Source: Ogataea parapolymorpha DL-1 (lineage: Eukaryota; Ascomycota; Pichiomycetes; Pichiales; Pichiaceae). Taken from it: a DNA stretch of 64,000 nucleotides. Below are positions 1 through 7,944 of the stretch, piece by piece. A program made the translations under genes and the position numbers. The stretch lies in NCBI RefSeq assembly GCF_000187245.1, contig NC_027862.1, positions 868,001 through 932,000 on the forward strand, in the 5' to 3' direction. How positions within the stretch are numbered: the stretch's first letter is position 1; each line of letters opens with the position of its first letter. The notes under the pieces were generated by a model. The model made no database searches. It worked only from the letters and a program-made list of their open reading frames with translations, and had not been told where the DNA came from.

Positions 1-326
1 TTGGTGTCGGAAATATCGCTGAACCAGTCCAGACTGCCAGAGCCAAGCGAACATGGAACAGTGAGCTTGAAGATAATATGGGTATCATTGAAGGAGCCGC
101 CAGCAGTTGGTGAAGGCTTTGGCAAGTGACTAGGCACAGGCTTGCTGTGCGTACTCAACGTGGTGTTGTGATGGTAACCAGGGTGAGGAGGCCAATGAGG
201 GCCCCCGTGGGGTCCCCCGTGAGGTCCCCCGTGAGGGTCATCATGATGGGCCTCATGATGAGAATCATGCGCCCAGACGGTAGCAGCGAGAGACAATAGT
301 GAGGCGGCTAGGTTTTGAATCTTCAT
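1..326 (-). CDS. His-rich secreted/cell-wall protein, 5' part only
   Basis: This is the N-terminal 108 codons of a gene that runs off the left edge; the frame is open from the ATG at 326 to base 1. Residues 1-19 form a signal peptide (MKIQ, then an Ala/Leu-rich core ending TVWA). A His-rich segment follows (DSHHEAHHDD), then tandem PHGG units (three or four copies), then a Pro/Ser/Thr-rich stretch with Asn-Xaa-Thr glycosylation sites (NTT, NDT). A TATAAAAA box lies about 30 bp upstream of the ATG. I do not recognise the family. The composition suggests an extracellular or wall protein, and the histidines could bind metal, but that is inference. No C-terminal features (GPI site, catalytic domain) can be judged. 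Confidence 0.7.
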   Translation of the reverse strand, partial: MKIQNLAASLLSLAATVWAHDSHHEAHHDDPHGGPHGGPHGGPHWPPHPGYHHNTTLSTHSKPVPSHLPKPSPTAGGSFNDTHIIFKLTVPCSLGSGSLDWFSDISDT

Positions 327-355
327 ACGGATACAGCTACTATGGAAATCTGAGG

Positions 356-363
356 CTTTTTAT
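356..363 (-). promoter_or_regulatory. TATA box of the His-rich secreted protein gene
   Basis: The minus strand reads TATAAAAA here, about 30 bp upstream of the ATG at 326. It fits a TATA-containing, regulated promoter. Confidence 0.5.
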
Positions 364-1086
364 AGTCTCCTCACAGTGGACGGAAAGGCACTAGAGATTG
401 TCCAAGAGCAAAAAACCAAATGTCTCAAACGTTAGGATCTGCATTTCTGCGTTTAAGGTACGGTGCAGCCAGTTGCTATTTAGTGCAAAGTAATAGATAA
501 GAGCTTGGGTTCTATTGTTTGCCTAAACTCTAATTATGCACGATGCAAGTCTCACATCAAGATCCTGCATATTTCTGGCCGAAAAGTCAACTAGCTGTAA
601 AATCTGCCCTGCAGCGAACTAGTACCACCAGAGGCAAGAATGTCATCGGGACCATGGCAATCGTTAGTGCGTTGCCTTCAAGGCGGGTTATAATTAACTG
701 CCACAATTGTAGCCATGCAAAATATCCAAATCTAATGATTCTCGGTCTGGCCATCTAAACGCGCCTTACTTGCTTCCTAGGTACATTACCTAAACGAGAA
801 ATTCGTTTGGAGTGGGAATATTGATTCACAGGGATCCGAAGAATTCTTAGACAAACAAACCTGGTCTTTTTACCAGACAATAGCGTTGTCTACTGCTTAG
901 GTAATCATAGAGTTGTGGATTTCTAAACACGCCCAAAGACGACTAAGCCTCGCAGACGTACAGCGACGATCTGTTCCTTTTTAGTTGTAACGGTAAAATC
1001 ACTATTATTTTCTCATGCATGACGATCCTCTAGCCGTTGCCCGTTCTCTTACAAACAGCGAAACAATGCCGAATCCAATTTTGGTC
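364..1086. other. Intergenic region, about 0.7 kb
   Basis: This lies upstream of the His-rich secreted protein gene and downstream of the mannosyltransferase gene, so it acts as a promoter only for the former. A 71-codon frame at 543-758 has no family features and looks accidental. I saw no tRNA or snRNA signature. A promoter this long is typical of condition-regulated wall-protein genes. Confidence 0.5.
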
Positions 1087-3417
1087 CTATGTTTGACCCA
1101 AATAGACCTGGCCCACGTAGTCAAACAGCAAGGTATCGGGCGCTTCGAACCTAAAAACTTTTCCTTGGTGCTCAGGGAACTCTGAGCCACCGATCTTGTC
1201 ATAGGCACACCATAGGTAGGCCGCACAATTGTACTGCTTGATGTAGCCCTGTCTTGGCTCCCGCGGCGTGTCGAAGCTGTCGACCCAGTACATGGCGTCT
1301 GGAGGAATGATTGCGTGCTCAATTCTCAAAGGAGAGTTATAGTACTCGTGCAGCTGTTGTTTGGTCTCAAAGCCTAGAGTTGCGTTGTACACGTCAAAAT
1401 CATTCTCGAAAGTCTCAGTTTTCCTGCATGTGAGAATTCCCGAATTGATCCACAATAATCGATCGTCGTCGGAAGATATATGTCCTGGGTGCGTTGAGCA
1501 GAGCTCCTGGGATTTAAACGGCGCCCTTTTGGCGGAATCTGTCAGAGTGCCGATCGCTGCAGACCAATAGTCATTAAACAGGTACTCTTCATTGCCCGCC
1601 ACAGATTGACCCAGCCAGAACAGCTCCTTGTCTCCCCACACGTTCTCGTGAATTGGCTTTATTAGACTGAGATAGAGCGTCACGAAAAGGCCTTGCCAGT
1701 ACCTTGTTCTTTTGATGGCCACCACACCCGACTCCATATAATGTCCGTACTCTAGAACAAAATAGCGTGTTCCCAGAGTTTTGTACGAGGCCCTGTTGAT
1801 CCCGAAAAAAGAATTATCCGTAGCTGTTGGCAGCAGACGTTTGAGGAAGTCAATGAATCCATGGTTCACTTTAAGATTGAGGCTTCTGTCCTTGAAGAAT
1901 ACACTTTGCGAGCGTTTGTACTGCGAAAGCTGGAATAGCTGCTCAGGCTTGCGGAACAACACAACGTCGCAGTCCAGCAGCACCACGTCGTCGAACGAAT
2001 TGAACAGGTACGCCAGAAGCTTGTTGTAAAAATTAGGAAACTCAGAGCCGTACTGAGGAGTCAGAGCGCGCGACACATCCACAAACCAGAGTTCCAATTT
2101 TGGGAAAGTTGCATCGAATTGTTCGTGAATCAGCTCTCTGAGCCGATTGAATTGTTCTCGAGGATAGTAAACGTCGGTTTTTCTCGCCTCGTTGACCAGC
2201 GCCCATTGAGAGTCGAGCGACAGGTCGCCGCGGTGTACTATTTGCACTGGCAGTTTTGTTCCCAGAGCGCGCAGATTGCGAATCAGCGCTAGCGTGTCGT
2301 TGAGGAACCTGTCTGAGCACGATATCACCACGCCTTTCCCGTTGACCAGATTTTTGTAGTGCAGAAAAAAGGGGTACTCGTGAGACAAAGCTGGCCCCGA
2401 TTCGTCTGCAACTTGCAGCTTTGATTTGCTGATTTGCGAGAGATCCGGATCGTTTAAAGCTCCGTCCAGGTATCTGTTAATTTTTGGGGGCTCCAGAACC
2501 TGCTCACCCGTCCATCTCACAAAAACAGGCATTTGCCGGCTCAAGTAAGGGAATACGCGCGAGTCGATGTCCTGGTGGCCTGTTTCAATTAACTTTTCGT
2601 AAGAACGGATCCTGTTTTCGTCACTGTGGTTGAGATAACAGTGGCCGTAAGTTGTCAAGTGCTTTGTGCGATGGACCATCTGCGCAAGCTGATCTTCGTC
2701 GTAAACCTGCTTGTGGGGAGAAACGCTCCAATCAGGGTCCAATGAGTACAGCTCGGCAAAGTATTTTTCGCACTTGTAATCCAACGACTCATCTTCAAAC
2801 GTTTTGCCATATTTCCGTAGTAGTTGGGCGTGAACAGGATACTCTTTGGCGTTGAAATCCAGTGTAACATCTTCTACAGGGCCGGCGATAATCAGATCAC
2901 CAGCCACCAACTTTAGCGAAGAGCCCTTTGACACTAGATCCCCATCTACAAGAGGCTTCTGCCGAGCTGCATGCGCTTCCAGCTTTCCTACCACAGCCGT
3001 TGTGGTTGGCGTAACTGTGGAAGCAGAAATTTGATCCACATGGATCGCGGATTTTATTTTCGCTCCAGCCCCTGATGAGAGTTTTGCCATGTCCAAAGTA
3101 TGAGTGCCCTTATCTTGGATGTTATTTTGTCGCGTTTGTAACATAGCCTTGTTAAATTGAGAATTTAAAAGCTTGTTGAGAGAATCCTCGTTGGAGTTCT
3201 CTCTGATTGGATCATGGTCTCCGTTAGGATGAGACACTCTTGGTCTCACGTACTCATGCGGTTGGTGTCTTCGGATAGGCCCCGCCGCGTTGTTGGAGTC
3301 GGAGATGACGGACTGAACAGGTGCTGAATGGGTCGCGGGCAGAAAGACGAAGAAAAGAAATAAAAAGCACACGAGTACACCCAACAGCTTCTTCCTTGGG
3401 AAGAAAGCCTTGAACAT
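1087..3417 (-). CDS. MNN1: Alpha-1,3-mannosyltransferase, MNN1 family (type II Golgi membrane protein)
   Basis: The protein has 776 aa counted from the ATG at 3417. A frame extending to an ATG at 3588 would add 57 residues ahead of the membrane anchor and is less likely. The N-terminus is a short basic cytosolic tail (FFPRKK), then one hydrophobic segment (about residues 11-27), then a Ser/Asn-rich lumenal stem of roughly 180 residues, then the transferase domain. The domain contains the family's DxD metal/nucleotide-sugar motif, D482-C483-D484 (in LLDCDVVLF), followed by the conserved HGFIDFL and GVVAIKR-type segments. MNN1-family enzymes add terminal alpha-1,3-mannose to N- or O-glycans in the Golgi using GDP-mannose. 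Which paralogue (MNN1, MNT2/3, MNT4) this matches cannot be decided by eye. Confidence 0.85.
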   Translation of the reverse strand: MFKAFFPRKKLLGVLVCFLFLFFVFLPATHSAPVQSVISDSNNAAGPIRRHQPHEYVRPRVSHPNGDHDPIRENSNEDSLNKLLNSQFNKAMLQTRQNNIQDKGTHTLDMAKLSSGAGAKIKSAIHVDQISASTVTPTTTAVVGKLEAHAARQKPLVDGDLVSKGSSLKLVAGDLIIAGPVEDVTLDFNAKEYPVHAQLLRKYGKTFEDESLDYKCEKYFAELYSLDPDWSVSPHKQVYDEDQLAQMVHRTKHLTTYGHCYLNHSDENRIRSYEKLIETGHQDIDSRVFPYLSRQMPVFVRWTGEQVLEPPKINRYLDGALNDPDLSQISKSKLQVADESGPALSHEYPFFLHYKNLVNGKGVVISCSDRFLNDTLALIRNLRALGTKLPVQIVHRGDLSLDSQWALVNEARKTDVYYPREQFNRLRELIHEQFDATFPKLELWFVDVSRALTPQYGSEFPNFYNKLLAYLFNSFDDVVLLDCDVVLFRKPEQLFQLSQYKRSQSVFFKDRSLNLKVNHGFIDFLKRLLPTATDNSFFGINRASYKTLGTRYFVLEYGHYMESGVVAIKRTRYWQGLFVTLYLSLIKPIHENVWGDKELFWLGQSVAGNEEYLFNDYWSAAIGTLTDSAKRAPFKSQELCSTHPGHISSDDDRLLWINSGILTCRKTETFENDFDVYNATLGFETKQQLHEYYNSPLRIEHAIIPPDAMYWVDSFDTPREPRQGYIKQYNCAAYLWCAYDKIGGSEFPEHQGKVFRFEAPDTLLFDYVGQVYLGQT

Positions 3418-3589
3418 GATTAATGGTGTGTGCTCAATGGTAAGCTGCAAAAACACCAGATCGGGTCCCAGAAAAAAGACAGGGCTTAAAATAACCGAAA
3501 ACTGGGCTTCTGCAAAAATTGTGCTATTTTGTTTAGATCTCGCGTACAATACAAGATTTTGCGGGCGGGGGGGCTGAAAAGTAAACATG

Positions 3590-3632
3590 TTACCCGGTAC
3601 GTCCTTTTTTTTTTTTTGCTCAGAGTATAAAT
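3590..3632 (+). promoter_or_regulatory. U2 snRNA promoter: TTACCCG (Reb1-type) box and TATA
   Basis: TTACCCG at 3590-3596 matches the Reb1/general regulatory factor site. TATAAAT lies at 3626-3632, about 35-40 bp before the inferred U2 5' end. The U5 gene in this window has the same order of elements. The box is also just upstream of the divergent mannosyltransferase gene and may serve both. Confidence 0.55.
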
Positions 3633-3665
3633 TGAACCATTCCGGCCCAAAAAGTTTTTTTTCTT

Positions 3666-3906
3666 TAAGATCTCTTTGCCTTTTGGCTTAGATCAAGTGT
3701 AGTATCTGTTCTTTTCAGTGTAACAACTGGAATTCCCTCGCCATGAGGGTTTTATTGTTACTTTCACTTTTTGGAATATGATTGCCAACCTGACAGGTTC
3801 AGATTTATCTGACTTGTCGACTGGCGTTGTGTCGTTGCCCTTACACTGTTTGGCTTCTGACGCTCTACGAGCACTGCCAAAGGTTTGGTCGTGTTTGCAG
3901 AGCGAG
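3666..3906 (+). ncRNA. U2 spliceosomal snRNA
   Basis: The 5' part matches U2 almost base for base: TCTCTTTGCCTTTTGGCTTA at 3671-3690, GATCAAGTGT after it, and the branch-point recognition element GUAGUA at 3699-3704. A stem IIa-like hairpin follows (CCCTC 3735-3739 with GAGGG 3745-3749), then an Sm-like site ACTTTTTGG at 3766-3774. Downstream are two hairpins: GCCA 3784-3787 with TGGC 3822-3825, and GCTCT 3862-3866 with AGAGC 3899-3903. U2 pairs with intron branch sites and with U6. At about 240 nt this is close to animal U2 and far shorter than the enlarged S. cerevisiae form. The exact 5' end (3664-3670) and 3' end are estimates. Confidence 0.93.
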
Positions 3907-4001
3907 GTACCTGCGGTATATGCTTTAAATTAGCTTATGTAATACTAACGTAAAAAAATGCTCTCAATATAAACAACGCGAAGAATAAAATAAAATATTT
4001 G

Positions 4002-7000
4002 ATGCTCCTCAACATCACAGACCATTTGAAATGGCTGTCCCAAACGAGGCCTCAGATTCCTCCTATTCCCCAGTTTCCGCCGTCGACTCCAGATCAGCTG
4101 CAAGAACACATCACAAAGCCTGCTCCTCCGGATGTCGCCCGTGAATCAGTGGCCCTCCCTCCACGGATCAACAATCAGACCCAGTCGAGAGTTCTGGTGC
4201 GTGCAAGTACAGTCACTCCGGAAACAATTAATGAAATGAGCGGAATCATGGCACGCAAAGCCGACTCTGTGCGGCAAAGGAGTCTAGGATCGTCGCAGAA
4301 CAGTGTGGGTGTGATCGATCTGACGAACGAACGGGTCGCTGCAGCGCGCAAAAGAGCAAATGAGGCTGCCGGCAGCTCGTTCAGCAAGAAACCGCGTATT
4401 AATGATGATGATGAATTTTCTGACGACGACGACATAGAAGCTATATTGGCCAATCGCCATTCCAGCAACTCCACCACCAAAAGCGTACCGCGAGAGGAGC
4501 AATTGTCCTTTACTGACCTATCTAAGATAGTTGAAAATGTCAACCTCATGAGCACAGACGCAAGAGAACTCATCAAGCTACAGTTCTCACTGATGGCGCA
4601 AATGGATTCATTATCGTCTCTTCTGCGTCAGAATATATCAGTTGACGAGTCGACCTCTATCAGCGAAGACGACAAGAGGCGCAGAAGAGGCCAGTTGGCG
4701 CATGACATCCAGCGATCACAGGCAGTCTGTAATGAAACACGGCTCCAAATACAACATTTTTGCATTAATAAAATAGGCAGAAGGCTTGACGGTGATATCA
4801 GCTCAGAGATAGATACCACAGCCATGCCTTTTACCAGCACAGCATACACAGCGAAAACTACCACACAGCTTATTCCCACACGAGAGGAAATCAATCAGAC
4901 ACCTTCAACCATAAATGCAACTAACCAGTCCACCTTTCCAAGTCCATCGTTCAAAGTCCCCCCTGTACCATCCACTGCCGTTTCTGAGCGTGAGGAGCGG
5001 CATAACTCGCAACTGGATATTGAGGATTCATTCAATTGCGACAGTGACGAGCCTGAGGTGATCTCAACACAGGAAAAGGCAGAGCTTGACCAGTTCATTG
5101 TGAACGACGAAATTTCCGGCGACGACGAGTCTTACAAAGAGGATGACATAGAGGATATCGATAACACAGAGCTCGGCGATATTCAGGGCTCGTTGGAGAT
5201 AGAAGACGTCGAGGAGGGTATTGAACACATGGAAATTGTTCAGGATAATGCTATTCTTCTGGACTCGCCGCAGGATGAGTTTTCGGAAGAAGAGACAGGG
5301 AACGATTATTTCACACAGCTGAACGAGGAGCGAGAGCTTGACGTTATAGACCTAGAGGACGAACAATTTTGGGACAGCGACGCGGAGAACGAGATTTTCG
5401 ATAGGCGCAATGAGCAGTCGAAGAGGTCCGAGCCACAGCAGCAAATCTCGCAACATTCCGACTCTGATATCGAAGAGCTAACAAATGTGAATCCGGATGC
5501 GTACAAAAAGTTTATGGGCAAGTTCGAATGGACTACAGAAGTGTACTCGGTGTTGAGAAATACTTTCAAGCTGCCATCTTTCCGAGAAAATCAGCTTGAA
5601 GCTATAAATGCCACATTGAGCGGAGAGGATGTATTTGTTCTGATGCCAACAGGCGGTGGAAAATCCCTCTGCTACCAATTGCCCGCGCTCGTCAAGTCTG
5701 GAATCACAAGCGGTACAACCATCGTTATCTCGCCTTTGATTTCCTTGATGCAAGACCAGGTGCATCATCTACTACAAAACCAAATCAAAGCGGCAATGAT
5801 CAACTCAAAATCGTCTGCCTCGCAGAGGAAACAGACATTTGACCTTTTTGTCAACGGGTTTCTCGATCTGGTGTATTTATCTCCCGAAATGATCAGTGCC
5901 AGCGGAATGGTGAGAAATGCCATCGCCACACTTCACAAGAAAAAGATGCTAGCAAGAGTTGTTGTGGACGAGGCTCACTGTGTCTCCTCTTGGGGCCATG
6001 ATTTCCGTCCCGACTACAAAGCTCTGAGCTATTTCAAAACCGAATATCCGGAAATTCCCATGATGGCCCTCACGGCAACAGCAAACGAGCATGTTCGGAT
6101 GGACATCATCCACAATCTCAATCTGAAGCATCCGAAATTCTTCAAGCAGAGTTTCAACAGGTCCAACTTGTACTACGAAGTGTTACCGAAAAAGAAGACC
6201 GTGGTGGAAGAGATCGCACAGCTGATCAACCGCAAATACAAAAATATGACGGGCATAATCTACTGCCACTCGAAAAACTCGTGTGAGCAAACAGCTACAC
6301 GACTCGCCGACTATGGTATCAAATGCGACTTCTACCACGCAGGAATGACCCAGGACGACCGTCAAAGAGTGCAGCTGGGCTGGCAGACCAACGAAATCCA
6401 GGTCATCTGTGCCACCATTGCGTTTGGTATGGGAATCGATAAACCCGATGTTCGATTCGTCATCCACCTTACTCTTCCTCGTAATCTTGAGGGATATTAT
6501 CAGGAAACTGGAAGGGCTGGGAGAGACGGAAAACATTCTGACTGCATTATGTACTACAGTATGAGGGATGCGCGTACTTTACAAGGAATGATCATGCGTG
6601 ACAAGGAGCTCGACCGGTTCAACAAGGAACAACACGTGAACAAATTACGCCAGGTGACACAGTATTGCGAGAACACTACAGATTGTCGCCGTCAACAGGT
6701 GCTGCAATATTTCAACGAAACTTTCAACCGCAAAGATTGTCATAAGCAATGTGACAACTGCATTAATGGCGAGAACTTTGAAGTCGAAAACCGCGACATG
6801 ACAGTGTTTGCCAAAAATGTGATAAATCTCGTCAAGACTCTCAACGGAGAAAACTTGACTGTGATCCAATGTCAGGACGTTTTCAGAGGATCCAAAACAG
6901 CTAAAATTGTCAACTTGGGTCTACATCTAAACGAGTACCATGGAAATGGCCGGGATCTGCCCAAGATGGAAATCGAGCGGTTGTTTTTCCATCTCTTGAG

Positions 7001-7835
7001 AGAAGGCTTCCTAGAAGAGAAATCTGTGATGAATGCTGCTGGCTTCGCCACAAACTATCTCGTCCTTGGGCCCAAAGCTAACGATGTGCTCTCTCGCGGC
7101 AAAAAAGTGGTGATACCATTCACCAGAAGCAAGACTACCCGATTGGAGACGCCATCATTGTCTAGGACAGCCAATAAAGAGAATACGGCTCCCCAGTTCC
7201 TTTCTGCAAGTAAGTTTTTCTCTGTCGGGCCTCCAAATGCCAGCAAAAAGCCTGTGAAGCAGTTGGATCCCAAGTTGGCCGACCACATTAACAAAAGCTA
7301 TCTGAAATTGCGAGAGCACCGGTCGCTATGCTCTACGCACCTAAATCATTCAAGAGACTCGACTATGGCGTCAGATACCACATTGAAAGATATGGCCATG
7401 AAATTGCCAACTACGAAAATGGAGTACGATAGGCTTGATGGTATGGAGAAAAACCAAACACAGTACTTCCAGAAGTTTGAGCGTGTTTTAGGGGCCCTAA
7501 GGCAAGAACGCGATGCTTTGCTGGGTTCAAAGAGCCCTGAGCTCGAAGTTGTATCGTCATCACTCCCGTCTCAGCAGGATCACAAAGTAGTTAATCAACT
7601 TTCGCAGCTGTTCTATCCAGAAAGCCAAAACACTACACGCAAATCGAATAATACTTTACGAAGCAAGACTTCAAGTCAGAGAGGAGGCCGTTCGTACCGC
7701 AGAGGTGGATCGAGAGGTGGATCAAGAGGAGGACTGCGCCGATCTGGTAAACCAGGCTCTCGAGGTAATTACAGAAGAGCAAAAGTGCAACCTAAGCAGC
7801 CTTCAGGGTCTGTCATTCGCACAATGAGGATGTAA
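4002..7835 (+). CDS. SGS1: RecQ-family DNA helicase Sgs1
   Basis: The protein has 1277 aa from the ATG at 4002. The long acidic N-terminal half (to about residue 500) begins with a short helix-forming segment like the Top3-Rmi1 binding region of Sgs1. The helicase core follows: motif I MPTGGGKS near 547-555, motif II DEAH near 656, and motif VI QETGRAGRDG at 834-843. Next come an RQC region with a zinc-type cysteine cluster (CENTTDC, then CHKQCDNC) and an HRDC domain near 1090-1170. The tail is unusual in being an RGG/RRGG-rich basic segment (about 1230-1260). Sgs1 unwinds 3'-5' and, with Top3-Rmi1, dissolves double Holliday junctions and helps resect double-strand breaks. Identity is certain from the RQC/HRDC layout and single RecQ copy size. 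Confidence 0.95.
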   Translation: MLLNITDHLKWLSQTRPQIPPIPQFPPSTPDQLQEHITKPAPPDVARESVALPPRINNQTQSRVLVRASTVTPETINEMSGIMARKADSVRQRSLGSSQNSVGVIDLTNERVAAARKRANEAAGSSFSKKPRINDDDEFSDDDDIEAILANRHSSNSTTKSVPREEQLSFTDLSKIVENVNLMSTDARELIKLQFSLMAQMDSLSSLLRQNISVDESTSISEDDKRRRRGQLAHDIQRSQAVCNETRLQIQHFCINKIGRRLDGDISSEIDTTAMPFTSTAYTAKTTTQLIPTREEINQTPSTINATNQSTFPSPSFKVPPVPSTAVSEREERHNSQLDIEDSFNCDSDEPEVISTQEKAELDQFIVNDEISGDDESYKEDDIEDIDNTELGDIQGSLEIEDVEEGIEHMEIVQDNAILLDSPQDEFSEEETGNDYFTQLNEERELDVIDLEDEQFWDSDAENEIFDRRNEQSKRSEPQQQISQHSDSDIEELTNVNPDAYKKFMGKFEWTTEVYSVLRNTFKLPSFRENQLEAINATLSGEDVFVLMPTGGGKSLCYQLPALVKSGITSGTTIVISPLISLMQDQVHHLLQNQIKAAMINSKSSASQRKQTFDLFVNGFLDLVYLSPEMISASGMVRNAIATLHKKKMLARVVVDEAHCVSSWGHDFRPDYKALSYFKTEYPEIPMMALTATANEHVRMDIIHNLNLKHPKFFKQSFNRSNLYYEVLPKKKTVVEEIAQLINRKYKNMTGIIYCHSKNSCEQTATRLADYGIKCDFYHAGMTQDDRQRVQLGWQTNEIQVICATIAFGMGIDKPDVRFVIHLTLPRNLEGYYQETGRAGRDGKHSDCIMYYSMRDARTLQGMIMRDKELDRFNKEQHVNKLRQVTQYCENTTDCRRQQVLQYFNETFNRKDCHKQCDNCINGENFEVENRDMTVFAKNVINLVKTLNGENLTVIQCQDVFRGSKTAKIVNLGLHLNEYHGNGRDLPKMEIERLFFHLLREGFLEEKSVMNAAGFATNYLVLGPKANDVLSRGKKVVIPFTRSKTTRLETPSLSRTANKENTAPQFLSASKFFSVGPPNASKKPVKQLDPKLADHINKSYLKLREHRSLCSTHLNHSRDSTMASDTTLKDMAMKLPTTKMEYDRLDGMEKNQTQYFQKFERVLGALRQERDALLGSKSPELEVVSSSLPSQQDHKVVNQLSQLFYPESQNTTRKSNNTLRSKTSSQRGGRSYRRGGSRGGSRGGLRRSGKPGSRGNYRRAKVQPKQPSGSVIRTMRM

Positions 7836-7944
7836 GCATTGAAAAAAAAAAGTTTTTTTTTCCGCATCGATAATATGGAGAAGTCAAAAAATCCAAGATT
7901 AAATTAATTAGTTGATAAATTTTTTAATTAGCTATACTGCTGTG

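Noticed and set aside
543..758. 71-codon frame between the secreted protein and mannosyltransferase genes
   Set aside because: No family features, no good context; length expected by chance.
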